64,000 bases of DNA, taken from assembly GCA_036435485.1 (NCBI GenBank), contig CM071600.1, forward strand, positions 46,745,546 to 46,809,545. The letters run 5' to 3'. Both the position numbers and the translations under genes were made by a program. Position 1 is the stretch's first letter; each line of letters begins with the position of its first letter. The notes under the pieces are model-generated. The model saw only the letters and a list, made by a program, of their open reading frames with translations, did not search any database and had not been told where the DNA came from. The stretch is from Saposhnikovia divaricata. Taxonomy: Eukaryota; Streptophyta; Magnoliopsida; Apiales; Apiaceae. Shown here piece after piece: positions 55,261 to 64,000 of the stretch.

Positions 55261-56286
55261 TCTATACTAATATATTAAAGCCGAAAAATTGAAAGTTTGG
55301 TCGGTTTGGTTTTCGGTTTGGTTATCCTAATTATTAAAATAAATAATGACATAATATAGATAATGGTAATTAGTTATTGTCATTTTCAAATTTACTTTTA
55401 ATTCAAGATATTACCTTTTATAAAAATATCAATCGTACCATATTTTCAAATCATTAATATTTCCTTTCTAATTAAAATACGTTACATTTTTTATTTAAAA
55501 CTAATCTTACAATCATTAATATATACTCAAAAATATCACACCATATTTTCAATTATTAATAAAATATATTAAAAATTCCTGTACATTGTTTATAATAAGA
55601 AAATATTAGTATAATATGTAAATATGAGTTATAAATTATGATAAATTAAAATATTAAAAATTATTAAATTGATAATTATATAAAAACATAATTATACTAT
55701 TAACTAAAATTTAATAAATACCTAAAATATCTTATCTTTCAATCAATTTAAAATACGTTTACTTTTAATTGAACATATTACCCTTTATGTGTACCTAAAA
55801 TATCGTAACTTCCAATCATTAATATTTCTTTTCAAATTAAAACACGTTATCTTTTAATTTAAAACATAATTTTGCAATCATAATCTTCCAATCATTAATA
55901 TTTCTTTTCTAATTAAATGCACTACCTTTTAATTTAAAACATAAATTTACAATCATTAATGTATACCCAAAAATATGACACCATATTACTGTTAGATTTT
56001 TAGTAATTAATAAGAAACGTTAGATGTAATTATAAGGTATATTTAATGATTAAATTAATTTACTAAATATTCAAGGTTCAAATTCTGTTAACGACATATT
56101 TAACTTAAATTTTATTTTATAAATTTTAAATCATGAAAATCATTTATTAAATTTACTTCAAATTTTATTAAATTAATATCAAAATAATTTTTAAAATTAA
56201 TAATTATATAAAAACATAATTATAGAATAAAATAAAATTTATAATATATCAAAAAAAACCTGTGCATGGCACGGCTTATAAGCTAG
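55261..56286 (+). mobile_element. Non-autonomous Helitron, about 1.03 kb
   Basis: It starts A|TCTATACTAATATATTAAAG, a common plant Helitron 5' end, and ends with a GC-rich hairpin (CCTGTGCATGGCACGG, 56,259-56,274), a short spacer and CTAG|T. It is AT-rich inside, with no Rep/helicase gene. Confidence 0.85.
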
Positions 56287-56735
56287 TATATATTATAATA
56301 TATCCAATGTAGATCATTGTTTTATAGAGAACCATCTTATATAGAGAGCGGAAGAGAATCATTAATTTTATCATAGAATTTTATTAATAAGGTACAAATA
56401 AATTTTTAAAAACATAAAATTTGATTCTAATGTAGAATACTAACAACATATAAATTTTATAAAGGATTTAACACATGAAATTTGAACAAAAAACTTAATT
56501 TGAATTTGATTCTACAGTAGAATTATTTTGGATAAACTTGATTTTATGGTAAAATTGCTTTAGATTATTTAATTAATTTTTAATGATTTTCTTAAAAGGA
56601 AAGTTGTGTAATTTTATTTTATTTTTTAACTAAGATTTAAAATTAATATATATACACAAAAAGATAAATATAGATATTTTGTGGTGGTTCTTTCTTGGAA
56701 CTGCTCTAGAGTGTCACCTATGCATTGTATTATAT
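56287..56735. other. Intergenic, nothing recognised
   Basis: AT-rich DNA between the Helitron and the LINE-like insertion. Confidence 0.5.
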
Positions 56736-56746
56736 AAAAATAGTGT

Positions 56747-57438
56747 CCATCTGCTCCTTTCTTCAAAGATTTGTCGGAGTTTATCTCCGATGAGAGTCGA
56801 TTAAGTTTTATTCCTTTTTCAGTTTTCCAAATAAATCGAGCTTGATTTCTGAAACCTTTGAAGAATCCATTCGGATTTTCCAGTTTGGTTTCTAGATTTT
56901 AGCCGATATGTTTTTTTAGTTGTTGTTTTATTTTCAGTTTGAATGTCTTGCTTTTTGGCATGTGTCTTGCCTTTTGGCATGTGTCTTGGTTTGTTTGTCT
57001 ACTAGCTAGTATGGCATTTTGGTTCGATGAAGGCTTATTTTGTAGAGGCTTGCGGGTGGATTAATTGAGATTCCATTTCAGAGGGAGTTATTATGTCTAT
57101 AAAGCTTATCTTGGATTTATGGATATCTGCTCAAAAAGAGTGCGAGATCAATTTAACGGAAGTCAGGATCCAGATCAATGTAGATGCGGTATTTTCTGAA
57201 GTTTATGGGCTCTTTTGTTCATATGTCTCGAGATTATGGATATTCCTTTTGTCGTTCTTGGTGTTGTACTGTTTTTTATTTTTAAACGGTCTGCGAACCG
57301 CTTAGCTCACTTTGTAGCGAGTTATTGTAGTTCTATAGCTGATCGTATCTTGCCGATGAGTAATGCTCATCTAGAGTTCATTAATGTATTGATGAACGTT
57401 TTGAAGTAATGAAAGTTATTTCTTTCTTGGCAAAAAAA
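56747..57438 (+). mobile_element. LINE-like insertion, internally shortened, with poly-A and TSD
   Basis: The flanks share AAAAATAGTGT (56,736-56,746 and about 57,439-57,449), the right one merging with a 12-base poly-A tail. The end of the insert encodes FKRSANRLAHFVASYCSSIA (57,280-57,340), the C-terminal pattern of RNase H-like domains of plant LINE polyproteins, stopping at 57,409 shortly before the tail. The first 350 bp are non-coding, so most of a LINE is absent. It could also be a SINE-like or chimeric product. Confidence 0.7.
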
Positions 57439-57480
57439 AAAAATAGTGTATGTATATGTACATTAGGATTTTATTTCAGA

Positions 57481-59249
57481 CTAGTTGATAAAGCCGCGCT
57501 TCGCGGCGGCGTTGTAGTATTTTAAAAAAAAATTCAATACATTTACGTTATATTATAATATTAATATTAAATTTTAGTAATTAAATAATCTTCTCTAATG
57601 AATCAATTTCTTGTTAAATACGATTCTTTCGATTGAGCCGCTCTCTCGTTAAAACTGAAATCCCAACTTTTTAACATATATTATAAAGACTAATATAATA
57701 TTTTTTATCTATAAAATCGAACAGTAAAAATAAAAAAAATTATGACTTCAGTATCAAATTCTAATAGCTAATACAATCTTTTCTAGTGAGCCGTCTTCCC
57801 GTTAAATACGTTTCGAGCCGCTCTTATTTGAAATCGAAATTCTAACTTCATTATATAAAGAGAGTAAATTCCAATATTTATATTCTTTAAACTTTCTAAT
57901 ATTTATGAAGTTTTAAAAGATAAAAATACATCTTATATTTTCTGTATATTATAAATATTCTTGTATTTATTTACAGCTTCCGCATGGGAATGTCTTTCTG
58001 TTATGTTAACATATCAAAAAAAATTAAAATACGAAGACTTTTCGTTACGGGAATAATATTACATTTATGGATATATTTTTGTAGTGCAAGTATAATTAAC
58101 TTGTATAAAAAGGTTAAAATAAAGGATTTCTAGGAAAAAAGATGTATAGTTTACAAAAATCGTATAAGACGTCTCCACCGTCCTCGTATTCCACTTCCAA
58201 TAAAACATTTTATTTTATGTATTAATTATATATTTAAACATCTTTTATACGATCTTATCTAATGAACCGCTTTCTTGTTAAGCACAGTTTTTACTATTGA
58301 TGCGCTCTCTCGTTAAGACAAAAAACCTAACTTTTACATATATTACTGGTATGATAATGTTTATCCATAAAAATCAAATCCTAAAAATAAAACAAAATTT
58401 ATAACATCATATGATATTTTAATAGCTAGTACAATCTTTTATAGTGAGCCGTCTTCCCGTTAAACACGTTTCGAGCCGCTCTCGTTTGGGATCGAAATTC
58501 TAACTTCATTACATATTATTAATGATACTTATCTTACACAACAATTTTTTTCCTTGAAATCAAAACCTAAAAAATAGAGTGAATTCCAATTTATACTTTC
58601 TCTAGATTTTCTAAAATTTTTGGAGTTTTAGAAAATGAAAACACATCTTATTTTCTCTTTATATTATAGATATTCCTGTATTTATTTACGATTCCTGCAT
58701 GAGATTGTTCTTTTACTCATTGTTCTTTTATTATGTTAACACATCAATTCTTTTCTTTTTAAATACGGTGACTTTTTTCATGACAATAGTATTGAATTTA
58801 TGAATAAATTTTCCTAATGTAAGTATAATTAACTTATATAAAAAATATATAATTTAAGAAGATCGTACTTTCTATAAAATATTTAATTATATGTCTGCTC
58901 TATATATTCAAACACATATTCTAGTTCTAGTAGAAATTTTATATATATAATTTTTCTATAAATTCGAACTCTTATTCTCTATAAATTCGAACTCCTATTC
59001 TACTTCCAATAGAACTTTTAATCGTATGCCTTATAAATATTTATTATACTTCCAATAAACTTCTAATCATATATCTTCCATATAAATTCGAACTCTTCTC
59101 CTTTATAAATTCGAACACCTATTCTACTTCAAATATACTAATTGATATTTTTATATTTATTAGTGTTTAAAATTCTAAAAAATTAGAAAAATCGATTGAG
59201 ACGATATTATAGTGCCACCTAAACTCTCGCTATCCTCCTTTATATATAT
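57481..59249 (-). mobile_element. Helitron H2, minus strand
   Basis: The plus strand begins A|CTAGTTGATAAAGCCGCG, that is a minus-strand 3' end: perfect hairpin GCCGCG-CTT-CGCGGC (57,493-57,507), spacer, CTAG|T. Inside, the block with GAGCCGTCTTCCCGTTAAA and CGTTTCGAGCCGCTCT occurs twice (57,787 and 58,446). The other end (CCTCCTTTATATATATA, 59,233) fits a Helitron 5' end but is trimmed by the next element. No Rep/helicase gene. Confidence 0.7.
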
Positions 59250-60017
59250 ACTAGTTGACTAAGCCGCGCTTCGCGGCGGCCCTATAATATATTCTTAAAA
59301 ATATATATTTAAGAAAGAAATTGAAAAAATGAACACAATATTGTACAAATTTTAATATATATAGACAACTAAATCAATTATATATTTATTATTTTTTTCA
59401 ATTTTGTATAACATTTTCTTAGGCCAACACCTATTGTAATAAATACATATAAGCTGTGTGTTGCGGCGGTATTGTAATATTTTTTTAAAACTTTCAAAAT
59501 ATAGACTGTTTAAGAAAGAAATCAAAAAGAAAATAATTTAAAAAAATTAGTGAACACAATATTGTACAAATTTAATATAAATATAGACAACAAAATAAAC
59601 TATATACTTATTTTTTACGTCAATTTTGTGTCACGTTTTCTTAGGCCGATACCCGTTGTAATAAATACATGTAGATGAAAAAGCAGATTTGATTGAATTA
59701 ATTTAAAAAAGATTTTACCAAATTTCAATGTTAATTTAAATTTTAAATTGTATTTAAATTAACTTTGAAATCTAGTCGATTAAGCCGCGTTTTGCGACAC
59801 CCTTATAACATTTTTTTAAAAATTATAAATAAAGTTTATTAAAGAAAAAATCGACAAAAATATATGTATAATATCAATATAGATTGGTGAATAAAATTTT
59901 GTATAACTTAAATATACATACATAATATAATGTATTATTCACATTTTTTCTATACCAATTTTGTCTTACGATTTTTTAGGTCGCCATGGTGATAAAATTT
60001 AACCGTTAGAAGTAATG

Positions 60018-60076
<59 letters not shown>

Positions 60077-61335
60077 TATTTCAAATACGTAAATTTGAAT
60101 TCTTCTTTTCTACAAATTTAAAAACCTTTTTTATTTTGAAGATGTTAATGTTAATGTTAAAAAAGGAAGTTTTGATTTTTTTATCTAAAAAATAGGTACT
60201 AAAAAAGCAAATTTTAATTTTAACTATTTAACATGAATCTTTTGTTCTTGCGCATGTCATAACAATCAAAACAAAGGATAAAAAACATTAGAGATACTCC
60301 TTTGAAACTCAAGTATGCATGCATCAACACATCTTTAAAATTAAATATATTGATCTTTCCATGCGAGGAATTTATGATCAAAGACTATGTCAAATTTCGT
60401 CTAAAAGAGTATAACTAAATAACATCAAACATCATATCTTATTTATCAATTTACAAAACATTATAAACCAAAAATATTTGAGAATTAATGTGTAAATACG
60501 GTACCTATATTGATCGAAGACATTGAACAGGGATCCTTGTAACTTTGTAAGTTGACATTCCTGTAAAGTTATGCAAAATTGAAAAAGAATATTAGAACTC
60601 TATTGAAATTCAATTTATGCAAGATCATAAAGATGTTAGATTCCACTAACATTCAAGCACACATGATGACATATCTATTATACATGTACATAAATATCAA
60701 AGAATATAGTTTCATTCATACAAAAAATTGAAACGGGAAGTCTCGAACATGAGTGGTAAGACTCCTTTAGGTGATATATATAGGCACCTCAAAAAAAGTT
60801 TTGATATTTAAATTATCAAAATATCTTATTCAATTTAAATAAGGTTTTGATTATCTTTTCTAAAAAGTAGGACCTATAAAAAAAATTTGAAATTCAATTA
60901 TTAAAATCTCTTTCAATTTAAATAAGGTTTTGATTATCTTTTCTAAAAAATAGGATCTATAAAAGAAAATTTTGAAATTCAATTATTAAAATCTCTTATA
61001 CAATTTAAATAAGGTTTTAATTAAATTTTTTTTTCTATTTCGAATATGTAAATTTGGACTCTTTTACCCTACAAATAGAAAAACCTTTTCAATTTTGAAG
61101 ATGTTAATGTTATTATTAGAAAAGGAAGTTTTGACTTTCTTTTCCAAAAAATAGGACTTAAAGAAGGAAGTTTATTTTATACAACTTTAAAAAGGTTTTG
61201 ACTTTCTTTTCTAAAAAATAGGGTCTAAAGAAGGAAGTTTGATTTTAATTATTTAAAATTGAGGAGCTCTAGAAAAATAGATAAATATGATTCGAGCGAT
61301 TCTAGAACTCCTGCGGGTTCTCCTTTATATATATA

Positions 61336-61340
<5 letters not shown>
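59250..61340 (-). mobile_element. Helitron H3, minus strand, with internal relics
   Basis: Same 3' end as H2: A|CTAGTTGACTAAGCCGCGC, hairpin 59,262-59,276. The 5' end lies at 61,340 (plus ...CTCCTTTATATATATAATAGA|T, that is minus TCTATTATATATATAAAGG). Two weaker 3' ends inside (CTAGTCGATTAAGCCGCG at 59,772 and GCTGTGTGTTGCGGCGG near 59,453) show older Helitrons beneath. Repeats of GGTTTTGATTATCTTTTC and TTTTCTAAAAAATAGG fill 60,840-61,230. Non-coding. Confidence 0.65.
60019..60075. repeat. (AT)n microsatellite
   Basis: A pure AT dinucleotide run of about 56 bp within H3. Confidence 0.97.

Positions 61341-61382
<42 letters not shown>
61337..61382. repeat. (TAGA)n microsatellite at the edge of H3
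   Basis: About eleven TAGA units directly at the inferred 5' edge of H3. Confidence 0.95.
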
Positions 61383-61964
61383 TTGATGATTTGAAATTTA
61401 GATTGACTTTGAGATCGAATTTAAGATTTTGGATCGAATCGGTAAATATACAATTCAAATTCAAAAAAATTCAGGTTTTAAATTTAAATCAATATTCAAA
61501 TTTACATTCTTAAAATTCGGGTTCAAAAAATGGAATTTCGAATTGAATATGAATTGGCTGGGATTAATATGCCATCAACTATTTACCCGTTAATTTTTTT
61601 TGCAAGTCAATTTTTTAAAGGAAGATGTTAAGCACAGTCCTAAGAATTGTTATTAAGTATTAAATAATCTCATTTTTTAAAAATTTATTTTTAGGTATTT
61701 AATTATTTTTAGTTTCCTAATATTTATTTGTATTACTAATTTAATTTTTCAAGTAATAATAATGGATTCCCTGCATTTATATTAATTTTCACTAATAAAA
61801 ATTTTTCAAATTACTAAATAATTATATAGAATTTCATGTAATATTGATGTATTAAATAAAAAATTATTACATTAAGTGCATTTATTTATTAACATTTATT
61901 TTTAATCATAGACTTAAGGGTTGTGATTAACAGGATCCTTTTTTAAATACATTTTATTATTATA
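61383..61964. other. Intergenic, nothing recognised
   Basis: Very AT-rich, with no supported gene. The minus-strand frame 61,464-61,249 reads the TAGA repeat as Ile-Tyr-Leu-Ser and is not a gene. Confidence 0.55.
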
Positions 61965-62455
61965 CCCGTTTGGCTTACCTTAAAATAAGTAACTTATAGT
62001 TTAAAGTGATAAGTGTCATATAAGTGATAAGTAAATCAGAACTTATAAGTCAATAGAGTGTTTGGTAAATCAGAAATTATAAGTCAGTAGAGTGTTTGGT
62101 AAATCAGAACTTATAAGTTAATTTATTTAAATATTTTCAAAATATTTGTTTTTTAATATATATAAGTGGACATCAATGGATAGATCTCGATGAGTAGAGA
62201 AATTTGATATATACATATCAATTTTTTAATGAACGGCTCAAAATATATATGATTTTGAAGATTTAAAGAATATTATATATTGCGTGTATCGAAAAATAAG
62301 AATAAGTTGAATGTTTAATGTTGATTTCTTAACATTCAACTTATCCCATATAAGTTGTTAATAATCTCGTTCACTTATTTTGCCAAACACTACAAAATAA
62401 GTTGAAACGAACTTTGGCGATATAAATTAACTTATGTGGTTAGCGAAACAAGCCC
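61965..62455. mobile_element. Putative MITE (hAT-like ends) upstream of the PPR gene
   Basis: The left end CCCGTTTGGCTTACCTTAAAA pairs imperfectly with the right end, which on the minus strand reads GGGCTTGTTTCGCTAACCAC. Both ends then have ATAAGT/ACTTAT. The interior repeats GTAAATCAGAACTTATAAGT three times (62,029, 62,064, 62,099) and contains a hairpin around AACATTCAACTTAT. No clear target duplication. Non-coding. Confidence 0.55.
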
Positions 62456-62590
62456 TATAATTCAAGTATCATTTTTCCCGTTGTCAAAAATAAAAAAAAT
62501 AATCATTTTCCCAAAAAGTTTCCCTCCCTTGCCTTCTTTCATTCAGAGACAGAGAGGCTGCCAGACACACCAAAATCACACCCACTTCAA

Positions 62591-62602
62591 ATGGGAAGAT
62601 GA
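62591..62602 (+). promoter_or_regulatory. Four-codon upstream ORF overlapping the PPR start
   Basis: ATGGGAAGATGA encodes Met-Gly-Arg and a stop, and its last four bases ATGA contain the PPR start codon at 62,599. Ribosomes that stop here would be placed on the main start. Confidence 0.5.
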
Positions 62603-64000
62603 AAAATGGAATCATACCCAGACTCAAAGCCTTCTTTAGCTCATCTACCCACTTTTCTCAACCCATTTTTCAACATAATTATACTCACCCACCTATAGAA
62701 ATCAACTATCTTTTCAGCCAATCAAACACCTCAACTCTTTCCACTGCTCTGCAACATTACATAAATTCAGACCACCCTTGTCATGGCCAAAAGGTTCATT
62801 CCCACATTCTCAAAACCGGATTCCGGCCCAATACTAACATATCAATCAAACTCCTCATTGTTCATATTAAATCTTCTTCTTTATTGTATGCACGCAAGGT
62901 GTTTGATGAATTGCCTCAACCAACTCTTTCTGCTTATAATTATTTGTTATCGGGATATGTGAAGTCTGGGAAGATTGATGAGTCATTTAGTTTGGTTAGG
63001 AGACTTTGTTGTTCTGGGGAATGTCCTGATGGGTTTACCTTTTCGATGATATTAAAGGCTTCTACTACTGATTGTGTTTTGGCAATGCCGCATCTTATAG
63101 GGAGTCAAGTTCATGCACAGATTGTGAAATGTGATACTGAAGCAGATGATGTTCTTTGCACTGCATTGGTTTATTCGTATGTTAAGGGTGGGAGAATTGA
63201 ATATGCAAGGAGAGTGTTTGATTTGATGATGGAAAAGAATGTTGTTTGTTCGACTTCTATGATTACGGGGTACATGGATAAAGGGTGTGTGGATGATGCT
63301 GAAGAAATATTTAAGAAGACAGTTGAAAAAGATGTGGTGGTTTATAATGCGATGATAGAAGGGTATAGCAAGTCAGTTGAAACTGCTAAGAGGGCAATTG
63401 ATGTTTATGTTAACATGCAACGGATGGATTTCAGGCCGAATATATCAACTTTTGCGAGCATTATTGGGGCGTGCTCTGTATTGTCAGCGGTTGAAGTTGG
63501 TCAACAAGTGCAAGGCCAACTTGCCAAGACTAAGTTATTCAATGACATAAAGATAGGAAGTGCTCTACTAGATATGTACTCAAAATGTGGAAGAGTTGAT
63601 GATGCGAGAAGAGTCTTTGACTTCATGCCTGTAAAGAATGTTTTTTCGTGGACTTCCATGATTGATGGATATGGAAAGAATGGAAATCCAGCTGAAGCTC
63701 TAAAGCTTTTCAGTAGTATGCAAAGAAGTCATAGCATTGAGCCCAATTATGTAACTTTTCTCAGTGCACTTTCTGCATGTGGGCATGCTGGATTAGTTGT
63801 GAAAGGAAAGCAAATTTTTGATAGCATGAGGACACACTATTCAATGAAACCCAAAATGGAGCATTATGCATGCATGGTTGATCTATTAGGTCGTGCAGGC
63901 AGTCTGAATCAGGCACTGGAGTTCGTCATGGATATGCCTGAAAAACCTAGTTCTGATGTTTGGGCAGCTCTACTTAGCTCTTCTAGACTGCATGATGATG
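62599..64000 (+). CDS. Pentatricopeptide repeat protein, At1g28690-like, 5' part
   Basis: An open frame of 467 codons without intron, cut by the window end. The ATG at 62,599 is followed by a basic, Ser-rich presequence (MKNGIIPRLKAFFSSSTHFS) typical of mitochondrial or plastid import. From about residue 60 come PPR repeats of PLS type: GQKVHSHILKTG, ARKVFDELPQPTLSAYNYLL, SGYVKSGKIDESF, GSQVHAQIVKCDTEADDVLC, ARRVFDLMMEKNVVCSTSMI, AEEIFKKTVEKDVVVYNAMI, ASIIGACSVLSAVEVGQQVQ, LLDMYSKCGRVDDARRVFDF, MIDGYGKNGNPAEALKLFSS, ACMVDLLGRAG and VWAALLSSSRLHDD. The order and wording agree closely with my memory of Arabidopsis At1g28690. Such proteins bind organelle RNA and act in editing or processing. The C-terminal E-type motifs lie beyond the window. 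No stop or frameshift is seen, so it looks functional. Confidence 0.93.
   Translation, partial: MKNGIIPRLKAFFSSSTHFSQPIFQHNYTHPPIEINYLFSQSNTSTLSTALQHYINSDHPCHGQKVHSHILKTGFRPNTNISIKLLIVHIKSSSLLYARKVFDELPQPTLSAYNYLLSGYVKSGKIDESFSLVRRLCCSGECPDGFTFSMILKASTTDCVLAMPHLIGSQVHAQIVKCDTEADDVLCTALVYSYVKGGRIEYARRVFDLMMEKNVVCSTSMITGYMDKGCVDDAEEIFKKTVEKDVVVYNAMIEGYSKSVETAKRAIDVYVNMQRMDFRPNISTFASIIGACSVLSAVEVGQQVQGQLAKTKLFNDIKIGSALLDMYSKCGRVDDARRVFDFMPVKNVFSWTSMIDGYGKNGNPAEALKLFSSMQRSHSIEPNYVTFLSALSACGHAGLVVKGKQIFDSMRTHYSMKPKMEHYACMVDLLGRAGSLNQALEFVMDMPEKPSSDVWAALLSSSRLHDD

Noticed and set aside
61249..61464. Minus-strand frame with Ile-Tyr-Leu-Ser repeats
   Set aside because: It is a translation of the TAGA microsatellite.

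Overview
This window is nuclear DNA from a flowering plant, almost certainly a eudicot. It is AT-rich, has spliced plant-type genes, and is packed with Ty1/Copia elements, LTR elements with a tRNA-Asp-like primer site, TRIMs, Stowaway and hAT MITEs, Helitrons and a CACTA terminus. I cannot name the species. Only two genes look intact: a CLE signalling-peptide gene (26,895-27,143, +) and the 5' part of a P-class/PLS-type pentatricopeptide repeat gene running off the right edge (62,599-64,000, +), which closely resembles Arabidopsis At1g28690.

Left third (1-17,620). A plus-strand Copia gag (780-1,552) is cut by a rearranged minus-strand Copia (Copia-1, 2,785-10,513). Copia-1 is followed by a partial tandem copy (1,553-2,784), and its 5' LTR has lost the primer-proximal end. 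After a 162-bp satellite (10,514-11,480) comes a series of same-strand fragments of unrelated host genes: an unrecognised first exon, casein kinase I exon 1, one callose synthase exon, two exons of a queuosine-salvage protein (DUF2419/Qng1) and the 3' half of an OSCA3/ERD4-type channel gene. A CACTA terminus with hairpin-rich subterminal repeats (16,617-17,010) closes the series, set into another piece of the plus-strand Copia (17,011-17,620). The best reading is a gene-fragment-capturing (Pack-type) CACTA element inside a Copia.

Middle left (17,621-27,963). Intergenic DNA with two Stowaway MITEs, a candidate Helitron (20,121-22,663) holding a 1.2-kb foldback structure, one TRIM nested in another (23,627-25,353), and the CLE gene.

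Centre (27,970-54,592). A nest that I could mostly resolve from target-site duplications. Copia-2 is split by element G (TSD TGACT), which spans 32,564-53,795. Inside G lie solo LTR S1 (TSD GCGAT, itself carrying a hAT MITE with TSD ATCCAATC) and Copia-3. Copia-3 is split by element L (TSD CAAAG; its 1,706-bp LTRs look identical, so it is young). The right LTR of G carries solo LTR S2 (TSD ATAGG). G, L and S1 are related non-autonomous LTR elements: L has one 305-codon gag-like ORF with a single stop, and L and G share a conserved non-coding block near their 3' ends.

Right end (54,593-64,000). A clean Helitron (55,261-56,286), an internally shortened LINE-like insertion with TSD (56,747-57,438), stacked minus-strand Helitrons (57,481-61,340), a MITE ending about 140 bp before the start codon of the PPR gene, and the PPR gene itself.
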